Positions 21,364 to 64,000 of a DNA stretch of 64,000 bases are shown here, one piece after another. How positions within the stretch are numbered: position 1 is the stretch's first letter; each line of letters starts with the position of its first letter. The stretch comes from Syngnathus acus. Its lineage: Eukaryota > Chordata > Actinopteri > Syngnathiformes > Syngnathidae. The notes under the pieces were generated by a model. It worked only from the letters and a program-made list of their open reading frames with translations. It made no database searches and had not been told where the DNA came from. The translations under genes and the position numbers were made by a program. Where the stretch lies: positions 4,932,967 to 4,996,966 of the forward strand of contig NC_051091.1 in the NCBI RefSeq assembly GCF_901709675.1, read 5' to 3'.

Positions 21364-23724
21364 ACCGTAACGTGGGTGGATCAAGGATTACGAAAATGAC
21401 CTTTCTTAAAGGATGTCAGACGGATAAAAGCTATGCTCATTTGAGGATAAACAGTCAATAAATCTGACTGACTCAGATGGGAATGTTTTTGTTTATAGAT
21501 GGGAATGTTTTTGTTTATGTCTCAAGCAAGCACCACAATTTGGTGATGATGTCATATGGGATAAGGGTCTTACCGTCAATGTGAATAACTGCAAAGATGT
21601 ACCGCATTTTAAACTCCTCTTCGTGACTGAATAATTTTTTTTTCAACAATTGACAGGTCGAGCCATAATTGTGTGCTTGAGCGGCAGGAACATAGCACTA
21701 ATTTAGCAAAATTCGAACAGACGAGCAGATGCTTGGGGGACAATGATGGAGGAAGGATGTATAAATGAATCCTCAGCGATGCACTTTGGGCAAGCTGTGT
21801 TCAGGTTGAATGAGCCATCAGTCACGTATGTGTGTCACATGCTTTTATAAGTGTGCAGGTTGCAAGCGTGACCACATGGGAAACGGATTTGTTTATCTGC
21901 GACTTAAAATAGCATCCTTATCGGCCAAGCCTGAAACTTCCATGCCTCTCTTAAGCGTACTACAATTGTGTATCGATTGTTGTGAGGAATACTACATCAC
22001 CCTGAAAGAACTTCGATTATAGGAGACCTCTTTGATTATGCACTTATCTCTTGTCACTAAACAGATTTGACTCACCTCAACAATTGCGAATTTGTAAAAG
22101 TATACTCAGCCTAAAATGATTCCATTCCTGGATTAATTTGGATTTAAAATCAACATGTGTTTTTTATGAATGGGTATCCTCTGGCTATAGATGACAAGAT
22201 ATTGACAAAAGACTGTGATATATTTTGAAAATAATGTACATGCCTGACAATTAGTGAGGAAATACAAACTTTTGGACCATATTTATATAATTCATAATCA
22301 GCATTGAGTGCATAATTGAGTATGAATCTGAATCATTTCGTAATGGAGAATTCAAAACGTAATAACATCTAACAATTGTGTGCCACTTGTGTCATTTTCT
22401 GCTATAGGATACCCCGTAAATTCCCTCAAATCAACATTTGGCTCATTTTCTAGTTTAACTGTGTATTATTGTATTTGAATGTTACAATTTATTTGTGGAA
22501 ACAGTGAGACATATTTATATCACTATCAGCTAATAATAATAACAACAATAATGCCTTTGTACAAACACTTTAGCCTTATAATACCGTAGTAGCAGTTGAC
22601 TCAATAAACAACCTTGGACACTGTATGAGCAAAGACATTTTTTGGAACGATTACCTGAAAGTTACATTCATGGATTGGATACTGACGACAAAACAATTAA
22701 TTGTTGTATGTTTGGGATGGCGATGTGGAAAAAGGTAATGAGGATCGGATTCGAGAGGATTATTTAGCAATATTGTAACAAATTGAATCCAGTGATTCCC
22801 AAAAGTGGAATAACTATATGCTACCTGATGCGTTTCAAAGTGTTTGTACACATGGCCTGACACGAGCAGTTAGTGTGCAAACAGCTTGATTACTTAACAC
22901 CCTAAGAAAATGAATTGCATTTCTCGTCAAGAGAAGAACCAACATACGTATCAGAGTTCAAAAGGAAAATTTACATTTTTCCTTTGTGTGTGTTTCCTGT
23001 GTGTTTATACGGAATAAAAACTATGACAACTAAACTCATTCACTTTCTGTCTGACAAAGTTGTCAATATAATTTTTTTTTTTTCCACCGACAGACAACGG
23101 CTTGATTAAATAAAATTGTGGGCCAGTGGATGATGGCTGGATCTACTGCATTGTGCTTCCCTCTGCTGGCTGCATTTAGCGTTAACTACAACTAAGCCGT
23201 GTACTTATATAAAGGAAATGTAATGTTTTAAATGTTGTAGATTTTGTTCTTTTGCTTAATTCAGTGATTTATTTTTTATTTTTAAAGAATGCACTGACAT
23301 GTACAATACCGCACTGTTCTAAAGTGAAATAGCCCCTGTCAAGCTATTTAATACAGCATACAACACACTATGAACGGTAGATAATGTATATTTATTTGAG
23401 TCTAAATGTACAACACAGTGATCAAGTTTGCAAAACGCATTGTTGACATGTTTGTAATTGTTCACCTAAGACATAAAGGGTGCCACTGCGCGCAAACATG
23501 AACAAATGCAACTCCTTAAATGAATGTAAACAGTCTCATGCACAACTGCCCCTGTTATGCACTGCCAGAGCACTTCAGGGATTTGGAAAAATAAGGGAGG
23601 TAAAAGTGTTTTAATGCAAATTAAATTCAATTTGATGCACAGCAAATTATTGATCTTACTCAAGTCAAATTGTTAACTTGAAATGTCACTATTGTCTTGC
23701 AATCAGTATGAAATTGTTTGTGTA

Positions 23725-23756
<32 letters not shown>

Positions 23757-24874
23757 TGTGCATGTGTGAATGACAGATATTTACAGGAATGTTACCTAAC
23801 CGTACAGTAGGATGTAATCCGCATGCTACAGTAAAAGCTAATTTTGCTACCCACAATAGGTAATGAGGTCATAAAAACTGTATTCCCTGTGTGGTAAGTA
23901 TTACAAAGCATGTTGTAAAAATCATTTTTTGATCTACAAAACACAAATTGACAAATTTCAAGTATTTATAGTCACAGCTTTTAAAAGAGTCATTTGGCAG
24001 GAGGCTTTGTAGCAAAAGTGTATTATCAACAGAATTTGAACAAGAACCTAATTTTAGAGGGACATTAAGGCAAACAACCTGCTTTATCAATTAAACACCA
24101 TAACGAAGTATTGTACGTTAAGAACGGACTTAACTGTAAACAGAGCGCGTGTAAGGCGGCAGGATGTCAAATTTGACATCATCTGAATCTAACATTTTGA
24201 TTTCTTACTCATCGTTGTCAAAAATCGAGATTTGGTATGCTTTTGATTGATAATGAGGCTCCACAAGTGCTTTTGGTGCAGCATTGTTGTTCAAGTAGGT
24301 TTCCTCCTCAGTGAAACATGTTTCAATTGCCTCTTATCTCCGTTTTCGCCTTTTCCTACAAGGAAACAAGCAAGAAATGCACTCAAACACAAACCTCGGC
24401 CCAGAATGAAAGTGTATAAACCAACATATGCAATCACAATTTCAACTTTTACTTTCAGTCAAGAATGACAATTATGCTAATAATGCATTCAATGTGTCTT
24501 TACTTCTTGGAGGTGGAAAAAATGACACCCCCCCCCATAAACAGAAGTGAGGAGAGTTGCAGAGTCAAACCAAATCAGTAGAGTCACTTTAAAAGTAAAA
24601 AATACCAAGAAAGTATCAGTTGTCTTTGATTCACACATGGCAACATCTTCACAGCCAGCCAGTCATTCACATTCATGCACTGCATACACCACAGATTTTT
24701 ACTCACGCTAACATACCTGGTATTCATTTTGGTATTGAAATATTATTAGTATTGTTTGTGAAATAAACCATTTTGATTGGCCTGAACCTTTTGAGTTATT
24801 TCCCCCAAAGTTTGTTGGTGTTGTGACTTGCCGTTGAGCCACGCTTGTTACACGATTGAAGAGTGTTTTTGCAG
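21364..24874. other. Intergenic region adora1 to bcl2l15-like gene
   Basis: About 3.5 kb of AT-rich DNA. It includes a short GATGGGAATGTTTTTGTTTAT doublet near 21477-21518, a (GT)n microsatellite at 23717-23768, and the 3' flank of the minus-strand Bcl-2-family gene. No credible exon was recognised. Confidence 0.6.
21457..21462 (+). terminator. Polyadenylation signal AATAAA of adora1
   Basis: The exact hexamer lies 94 bases after the adora1 stop codon. It implies a short 3' UTR, if it is used. No other strong hexamer follows within the next few hundred bases. Confidence 0.5.
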
Positions 24875-26160
24875 TCACTTGACAGCATCGAAAAGACAAC
24901 ATGAATGAATGAATAAATAAATAAATAAATCTGCTTACCCAGCCACCTTGCTGATCTAGCCACGTGGCAACACGGTTGTTGAGTAATGCGGTCACAGCTC
25001 TCTGGGCTTTGGTTTTCAGCTCAGGGCAGGATTTCTTCACAAAAAGCCCGAAGGCAACACAAACTTTGATGACCTGAATTTCTGGAGCCAAGTCAGTTGC
25101 ATTCTGAAAGTTTTGAGCCTTCAAATAGGTGTCCACACCACAGCTAAAGGCTTCCTCCATGGCCTGGAGGGAATAGAATTCATTGTCAGAAACAAGACAT
25201 CTTTTTTTAAAGGAAACAACATCCAAACAGAGTAACGTGATATTTTACTTTTCATATTTATTCATATTTATGCTTAGGGAGCAGCAAGATGTGATTAAAC
25301 ATTGTTTGGTTATCATCTGTGTGTATGCAGTCTCGTACAAAGCTAGCACCTAGTGTGAGTGCATTTGGAAGTGGTTGATCACATCCTTGTTGTTGACCTT
25401 GACAAGTTTTATTTAAAAACATACAATTCCCAATATCTGCATAAAAGTGCACAGAACCCTTGTAATTATTTTTAGGATTCAGTGGGTGGCAACAATGATT
25501 TGTGTGTGCCTACCTCTTCTACTAAAGCACACTTGAGGTCTTTTAAAGCGGCGTTAAATTTTGCATCTTTAGTCAGAGACTCGGCCACTTTTTTCAGGCT
25601 TTCAGCTACAACAACTGGGTCAAAGTGTTTTTCTGGAAAACAAAAGGAGAGTAGCTGTTAAGTCAGGAAAATGAATGAGTGGCGCTCACAATAACATTAA
25701 AAGGTGTGTCTAAGCAAGTTTGATCGTGTTTGTTTTTCAGTTTATTAGCCATCCATTGCCCCAGGAAGCCGCGCCCTTGTTTTAATGGACATTGCTCGCT
25801 TGAGATTTCGGTTTCATTTTACTGTAAGCGGGTTCAATACTGTTTAATGTATACTTATATAAGTCTTGTTTACAGTACAGTTGGACTCTGCGGAAAATAA
25901 ACGGGATCGGCGAGCGTACGCTTAGTATGTAAATAATAAAACCGACGTGAAATGCAGGTTATAGTTTATATTTAAAAGAAATCATTTCCAGTTAAAACAT
26001 AATTCTCTTCATGAAAAAAATTACCATTGGACACTGGGCCGTCAGTCTCCAGCTCTTCATCGAATTGACGGAAGTCAACTTCGTCGTCGTCTTCAAACAG
26101 ACATTGGATGACTTGAGTGGTTTGATGCTTAATTTGAGACAATCGTAGTGGTGCAGCCAT
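24875..26160 (-). CDS. Bcl-2-family protein, BCL2L15-like (BH2 motif)
   Basis: Exons in transcript order: 26025-26160, 25514-25632, 24939-25163. A fourth exon may begin at 24877 with an immediate TGA, giving 160 residues. The N-terminus (MAAPLRLSQIKHQTTQ, then an acidic EDDDEVDF stretch) leads into amphipathic helices. The C-terminus has ATWLDQQGGW, a clear BH2 signature (W..xQGGW), without a BH1 NWGR and without a membrane tail. Size, helix layout and the GGW terminus fit BCL2L15 (Bfk) or a fish relative such as bcl2l16. Such proteins bind other Bcl-2 members and modulate apoptosis. The last splice is uncertain: reading through the donor adds VSRFIYLF and more, which looks like intron. Confidence 0.7.
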
Positions 26161-27042
26161 TGTTGATCTTCCTCACAGCTGAATTCGACAAGACGAATGT
26201 CTTCTTTGTTGGTTTGCTACACCTGGTTATACTGCCCTCTATCGTTTACCGTCAGTACTTCCTCCCATCTATTTCCTGTACCGTTTGACCTCGTATCAGT
26301 GCATGTTTATTCATGGAACACTTTAAATAGAGGGCTCTCAAAATGCTTCGACATGTCTAACGTAAAAAAATAAAAACAAAATACGTCACATTAACATGAA
26401 TACAAAACAATCAAAACATCAAATCGAGTCTTCACTCGAAAATGATCCAATTTTATATTTAGCCATCAAGCTCATTCATACAATAACGTAGTGCATTTTA
26501 TGTCTGCGAACAAATACATAAACATAATCAAATAAATATTTCTAATTAATAAACCAGTACATAAACAGTACTTACGATAGCCCTTCGGGAAGCCTCAACA
26601 TACAGTACCACATTTCCCCAGAAGGTGGGGCTATCTTCTTGCATATGATGTTTTGGGCACCTTTCCACTTTGTTGAATGAACACACCCTGTGTGCATGCA
26701 TTCTTCGAAGCAAATGGTGCAGTGCAGAATGATGCCCATTCGCATCTCAAGTAAGAGGTATTGGTTGCTAACAGGAAGTACAGTAATATCTGATCATATT
26801 TCTCTTTTTACCTGTCTAAGGATCATGGACAAAATGGGCATGCATGCATTGGAAATACATTTTTAAATTGAGCCAATTTTCAAAGTAGCTCACTAAAAAT
26901 AATAATTTGGTGGTATAGTAGCGTCATTAAAATTTGAACAAAAGGCAAACGAACCATACTTTGAGTAAAAGTATTGGTAGGAGCCTACTCCTGCATAGTG
27001 ATAAAATGGCTACAGGATGGAGAGTTTGTAATGACTGTGCGT

Positions 27043-27073
<31 letters not shown>

Positions 27074-30000
27074 TGTTAGTGAACAATTAATTAGTACTGA
27101 GAGGAAAGCAGGAGAGGCTTTTAATTCTTTTTTCTGAATGCAATATAAGCAGTTTCAAAGGTCATGACATTTTCAGATATATTTGTTTTCTCCTATGCTG
27201 CTACTTTAAGAGTGCATTCCTGATTTTTTGTTTTGCTCCCCCCCCCACCCCCCCCATCCCGCTGCTCTTTTCTGATGTTACATACGTTTGATTGCATTCA
27301 TGGTACTGCATCTGATATATGCATTGTACTATACTTTATTATGTCTGAATTAAGAAGGGTTGGATTGCATCTATGATAAATCTGAGTTATTCATTTAGAT
27401 CCAAATGCACTGATGAGGATGCAGTTCATCAATCATTAAAGATGAACTAATTGACAGTGAGATATCATTCAGCAACCTAGTTTGGAATTCAAAGTTTGTA
27501 AATCATATTACAATTGTGAACTTTGTTGAACTTTGAGAAACACAATGTGGAATTCCAAGTCCATTCATGAATTATTAAGTCTGCGATTTTTCCCCTATAA
27601 CTTTCTTGTTGGTCTTTTTACTATGTAACCACACAAGTAACCACACGTGTCATGATTCAAAATGTCCCATTTTGGTATTATTTTAGACATCATCGGTACC
27701 TGACTGTTTTCTCTCAGGGACCAACCAAAAAAGAAATACATTTTTGTGAAGGTCATTGGTAAAGGTCAAAATCTTGCAACTACAAAGAAATACAGTATGT
27801 CCAAATACCTGGAGAGTCAAATACTTTGGTTTAGGGACTAATCCTCCATTTGCTCACCAGCCATCTGTTAACTGCAGCACAACACAAGAGTGGATGTCAC
27901 ATACATGTGTCACACACAAACCACACCGCACTCTGAAATGACAAATGTGAAAAATAACATCGCAAGTGTTCATTTTTTTCCCTTTAAATTGAACTTTAAT
28001 TTAAGGCAATCCATTACAAAGCATTTCACAACCAACCATTTGACACTAATCATGTACAATAAAGGAAAGCAGAGTGTCATGCAAATAAAACAAAGAGAAA
28101 TAAATTCTATAATAAACAACAAAGATAGATTGTGGCATTGAAAAATAAATAAACCGTAACATGCTAATTACATGCTACAATGTAGTTTTTTTTTAACCAC
28201 TGGTGAGAGAAGAAATGTTAGAAGAAGCAGGTACAATGGAGAAGAAACAGCACACTCCCATGCATGTTGGCTTGTTGAACAGGTTTCTATTTCGTAAAAT
28301 GGCAGTAACTGTATAAAACAGTTCAGGACACATGCAGCTATGCATATTGAAAATCACAACCCTAAAGGGAAATTAGATGTAATTGATGGCAGAAGCAATG
28401 ACCTTTCATACAATACAAAAAAAATATTAGTAGCAATTCCTCTCCAAAAATATCAAACATATTCAATAAGCACTCTTTAATATTTAAAGTGCTAACGGGA
28501 TCAATAGGCAAATCAGATATTATATTCTCATGCATATTGATCACATTTACATGTATACTGTAAATGGTTTCCTTCTAGGCAAAATATTCTGCCCTCCAGC
28601 TGTACTTGTGTCCAAACGTGAAATAAAGTGAACAAATTGTACATCTCTCTGAATGCTACATTGGGAAACGAGGAGAATAAAATAAAATAATAAATAAATA
28701 AATCTGTGTTTTCTTTAAAAGCATAGGACACCTCAAAAATAGTCATCATGGAAAATTTGGATGAAAACCAAAACCTTGCATGAATAAGTGAAGATAGCGA
28801 CTTGAGAAGAATTTGGACAAAAATATGTCATATATTGTGTTAGTTTTTCTTATTTTTTTTCATTGTCATATTTTTATTATCGTGTTTCAACACTGATGGT
28901 TATAATCTAATGCCTTATTGTGAATTGTGTAAAAGGCAACTTTTTGTTGTTGTTGAGTTTTTAAAGGGTCCCATTTATTTAAACACAAAGGGGTTTAATT
29001 TTGGGACCCATGTAGATCTGTGCGTAGATGAGTTGGACGAGGTTTTGGTAATTTTGAAAACAAATAATAATAATAATTAATAATAATACCTCAAGTCTGC
29101 GGAGCTCACATCTGTCATATATTTTTAGATTTGAATCGAAAGCGTCTACAAAATTATATTTTGCTTTTTCTTTGGCTTTCTTTGTGAGACAATCACAGAT
29201 TTGGTACCAGTGATGTCAAAGAGGAACTGTGTGATAGAACTGGAAATGGAACGCATTGGCATTGCCATACGCAAGTAATGATTGTGCTACATACGTCTCT
29301 GTCTTTGTTTTTAGTTCATTCTGGCTAACATTACAAAAGGCTGACAATGTTGAGAAAAAAACGACAATGTGCACCGGACGACGAGCTGCCAGTGATGTCA
29401 TTTGGACCCTGTGACCGTTTCGTTCGATTTTCAGCATTTCCCATGGGAAAAATGTTTGAGGGTATGAACAAAGCAGATATCTACCAGTGGGATGGACTGA
29501 GGCTGACTTTAGAGGTTCCAACACATACCAGAAAATTGCAATTTCCTGCAAATCTACATGCAGGTGATATACAGTCATCAACAACAAAAAGACTGGTCAA
29601 GTGGTACAAGAAAAAAAAAAAAAGTACCTTTAATAATGGTGGCATGTCAACAAATGCGAACAAGCAAATATGAAGTTATCAGCGCAGAATTGTAAGAAAA
29701 GAAAAATGAACCAGAATGTTGACCACGCTTGTAAAAATAATCTATCAATAAATCTGCTTTATATTCTTGGAATAAATTATGTTATTTGGAATTATATATA
29801 TTCATGTATAAGGATGAACCTGCAACGGCTCGTAGAGACCATCTGCTATTAATATGGAAATCAAACAAAAATAGGTTTTGCTTTTCTGAAGTTTTATCAA
29901 CTGTCCATGCCACTCTGAATAATACTATTTTCCAGTAAAATGTAAATAAGGGGACTCATGTTCTTATAAACCTTTCCTCAATAAGAGAAGGGCAAGGTCT

Positions 30001-30438
30001 GAGGGTATGAAATACCTGATTGATGTTTAAAGAAATCAAATTGTAAACTCCACACGGGTATTTTTCATTAATCATTCCTGATGCATCATTGAGTAAAGGA
30101 GATAAATCATCTCCAAATATAAAAATTAATTCCAGACAAGAAAAGGTGTCTGGAAATGTTACCGTATTAGGCCACACCAAAGACTGAGAAGTAGTCCTTC
30201 AGGTCAAAGTTGACATGTCCTGAAACACTGTCAGAAACAAGCACAGACAGGCACAAGTTTTAACCACAACATGATCTTTTTGTTCCACCGGCCAACTGTC
30301 CATTTAGACGTCAAACAGTCTCCGCCGCAGTTTTGATTAAAAAAAAGGCTTTTTTGAGTCCTGGGAAGTTTGCATCTTTTCTTCAAGAAAAAGCAAACTT
30401 TATGAAGATGGCTGCTTCATGGGTAAAATGTCTTCTGG
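26161..30438. other. Intergenic region, no gene recognised
   Basis: About 4.3 kb between the Bcl-2-family start and the copine stop codon. It is AT-rich with a (GT)n/G-run at 27037-27073, a C-rich tract near 27238-27260 and AATAA-type simple repeats. Short open frames on both strands show no family resemblance. The downstream part includes the copine 3' UTR on the minus strand. Confidence 0.6.
27037..27073. repeat. (GT)n followed by a G17 homopolymer
   Basis: About nine GT units run straight into 17 consecutive G. Such a junction is prone to replication slippage and sequencing error. The G tract could form a G-quadruplex. Confidence 0.9.
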
Positions 30439-61870
<31,432 letters not shown>

Positions 61871-64000
61871 CTAAGAATGTGGAAAAGCAAAGAAGGGAGC
61901 AAATTAGGCAGGCTGGCATTTATGGAATAGAGAAAAACAAACTAACAAAAAAAATGCTTTAAAGGAAGGTCAGATCCGTAGGTATATCTCGGCTGTCTTC
62001 TTTTTTTTACCATGGACACCCCTGCAAAGGTCAAATTGAAGACCAAATTTCAGATTAAATTTAGTGCATCAAATTCAAGTCAGTCAACATATATTACGTT
62101 AGCCATTTGGAAAAAGCTCGTTTTGGAAAGTTGTGAATATTTCAACAGCGGATTTGCTGTCTTGGCATTTTTTTTTAAAGACAACTTGGAGAGGTGTGTC
62201 ACACAGTACGCACACTGCGGTGAGTTGTGGACTATCACAGATACACAACAGATGGCATGAGATTGAAAGCATAGTGAGAATGACAAGCAAGATGATTCAT
62301 GACCACTTGGCCATGTAAATGCCTTCAAACATCCTTGACAATACCGTGCACGCATTAAGAGTTGTTTTTGTAATGCTGTCATGACTGTATCAACTCAAGG
62401 CCCTTTTCGTTTTAGAGACCAATGTTTTTTGTTAAGCAGCAACTTTAACAGGATGTGGAGGCAAAATTGAAATTATATGCATTGTGAAATAGTGTCAGAC
62501 AGAGTGTAACAAAGCTGATTGAATTCCTCAATGCTGCTATCAGGTGTGAAATTTCACACTCACTTTGCGTTCAAAGAAATTGATATTTCCCCTTTAATAT
62601 GTTACAGCAATAAAATGGAATTGTGTAATTATGTGATTGCAGGTTGCCGTGCCACGGGTACAGCCGGATCTACTGTTCTGGCTTTTCTTCTATACTAATT
62701 GTATGATAACTTTGAAAATATCACTTGGCAGATTGCAGCCCTCCACCAAGAACAAAAACTGCAAACAAAAGTCAGTGTTCTATTTGTGGGTTTATTGACC
62801 ATCTGTTGGTTAGTTAGCAAGCTACTTCCTGCTTCATGGAGGCTGATCAACCGACAGGCTGTGCCATATGTGATTCTGAGCTTGTGGACAATTTTATTGA
62901 TGACTCAAATAGCAGGGGAGAAATAATTGTATCCATCTATTTATCCAGATCCTCACAAACAACAGAATTCTATCAAAAGCGATTAAAAACTAAATTAGTG
63001 GTGGCCTGCAAATATCAGTAGTAGTGTTCTGATCTCAACACTTTTCTATGTTTGCTTTTCTTCACTAGAAAAGCAACAAAGGTATTGAACAATCCAGCCC
63101 AAAGAGTTCCTCATGGCGCCTTGGCATCATGCTTCTTTGGTGTGTTGCGATGTAGTGAACATTTCCCCCCGACCCCAGGGAAAAAAAAAAAACGGAATTA
63201 AGCCCTTTCATCACGCAGCCATCGTGTAACCCTTCAAGACCACGAGCGTGTTGAAAGGTTGCACAGATTGCCGCAGTGCCCTTCAGACATCGCCCTTCCT
63301 CTTGAGCCAATGAGAGACAGCAGCCATGCAGTGTCAGAGGTGAAAGCGATGCTAGCACCTACATTGAGTTCTGCAGGCTTCCAGAAATGTTGGCCAGCAG
63401 CAGCAACAACAATAACAACAGTGACAACAACAATAACAACAACAATAGATGCCCATCATATACCATATAACATGACACGTTGAGAACAAAGTGCTCCTGA
63501 TTCCGAAAGCCGCTCAAGGTGATGAGGTAAGAATGACAAGACAACATGCTGTGCTTTAACGTCCCCCACCCCCCCTAAAAAAAGAAAGCTGATGATGCGG
63601 AAAAAATGCAAACCCCTGTTAATCCAAATACATCCAATAATCATCAGCAAATGATTTAAAAAGAAACATAATTTCTCAATGCTTTCAGTCACCATAGTTT
63701 CCGGTTGGATGAAGAAAGCTAATACAGTATTGAGTTAAAAGTTTGCCAGAGGTGGAAAAAAATGGTGAAAAGCATTGCGTGATTGATTTTTGTCATTGCA
63801 ATGTCACCGCTGCGAGATGGTTTCTTCCTGGAGTTGCCTTCAGATTTCATTAACGTACAACCAGCTAGCTCTCTGTGGGATAAATCATTTAGACATAAAA
63901 GTACACATCCGATTTTATGTTGCTGGACCCAAATATTTATGCCAGCATGATTTTTTTTTTTTTAAGTAAACCAATAATGAGATGGAAAAGCCCGAAAACT
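61871..64000 (-). other. Presumed 5' intron sequence of the copine gene
   Basis: No exon for the earlier part of C2A or for the start codon was found on the minus strand, so this stretch is probably intron and the first exons lie beyond 64000. It contains a C-rich patch near 63561-63574 and an AAC-type trinucleotide run at about 63399-63448. No other gene was recognised. Confidence 0.6.
63399..63448. repeat. Imperfect (AAC)n trinucleotide repeat
   Basis: About sixteen AAC/ACA-phase triplets, interrupted by AAT and AGTG, run from CAGCAGCAACAACAATAACA to ACAACAATAGATG. It is simple sequence without other features. Confidence 0.85.

Noticed and set aside
20695-21384. 229-codon minus-strand frame opposite adora1
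   Set aside because: Antisense shadow of the receptor exons. It has no recognisable domain and includes a run of Val/Ile from the GAY repeat.
24708-24938. C-terminal extension of the Bcl-2-family protein past GGW
   Set aside because: The extension begins at a GTAAGC donor and contains AAATA simple repeats, so it is read-through of an intron.

Overview
The window is vertebrate nuclear DNA from a teleost fish. It has GT-AG spliced genes, a coding content that reads as fish orthologues of human genes, AT-rich non-coding DNA with (GT)n microsatellites, hAT-type and other inverted-repeat elements, and a tRNA-derived SINE head typical of fish genomes. No bacterial, organellar or viral gene is visible.

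Layout. 1-1023: upstream DNA with dispersed repeats and a TCTCGCGAGA promoter motif. 1024-3050 (+): glt8d1, nine coding exons. 3931-7206 (-): gnl3 (nucleostemin), fifteen coding exons, convergent with glt8d1; this pairing matches the GLT8D1-GNL3 neighbourhood of human 3p21. At least two gnl3 introns carry paired box C/D snoRNA candidates and a third carries a well-formed H/ACA snoRNA candidate. 7896-9924 (+): a two-exon C2H2 zinc-finger gene, divergent from gnl3 across a 0.7 kb promoter interval with two CACGTG elements. 9925-18883: about 9 kb without a recognisable gene, holding low-complexity DNA, a 63-bp tandem duplication and a SINE fragment. 18884-21363 (+): an adenosine A1-type receptor in three exons. 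24875-26160 (-): a small BH2-motif Bcl-2-family gene resembling BCL2L15. 30439-61870 (-): the 3' fifteen exons of a copine, closest to CPNE5. Its 5' end lies beyond base 64000, so 61871-64000 is presumably its intron. The large copine introns hold most of the mobile DNA: a 1,093-bp element with 30-bp perfect terminal inverted repeats and a 6-bp target duplication, a hAT-type MITE, and a possible decayed coding fragment.

The genes do not form one pathway. The main functional links are at the gnl3 locus, where a nucleolar GTPase gene also appears to deliver rRNA-modification guide RNAs from its introns. The most interesting observations are the duplicated SNORD19-like guides and H/ACA candidate in gnl3, an 87-nt stop-free intron in the third intracellular loop of the adenosine receptor that would translate in frame if retained, and the recently inserted inverted-repeat element with an internal minisatellite. 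Exon borders were read by eye from reading frame, splice signals and family knowledge; no alignment was run.
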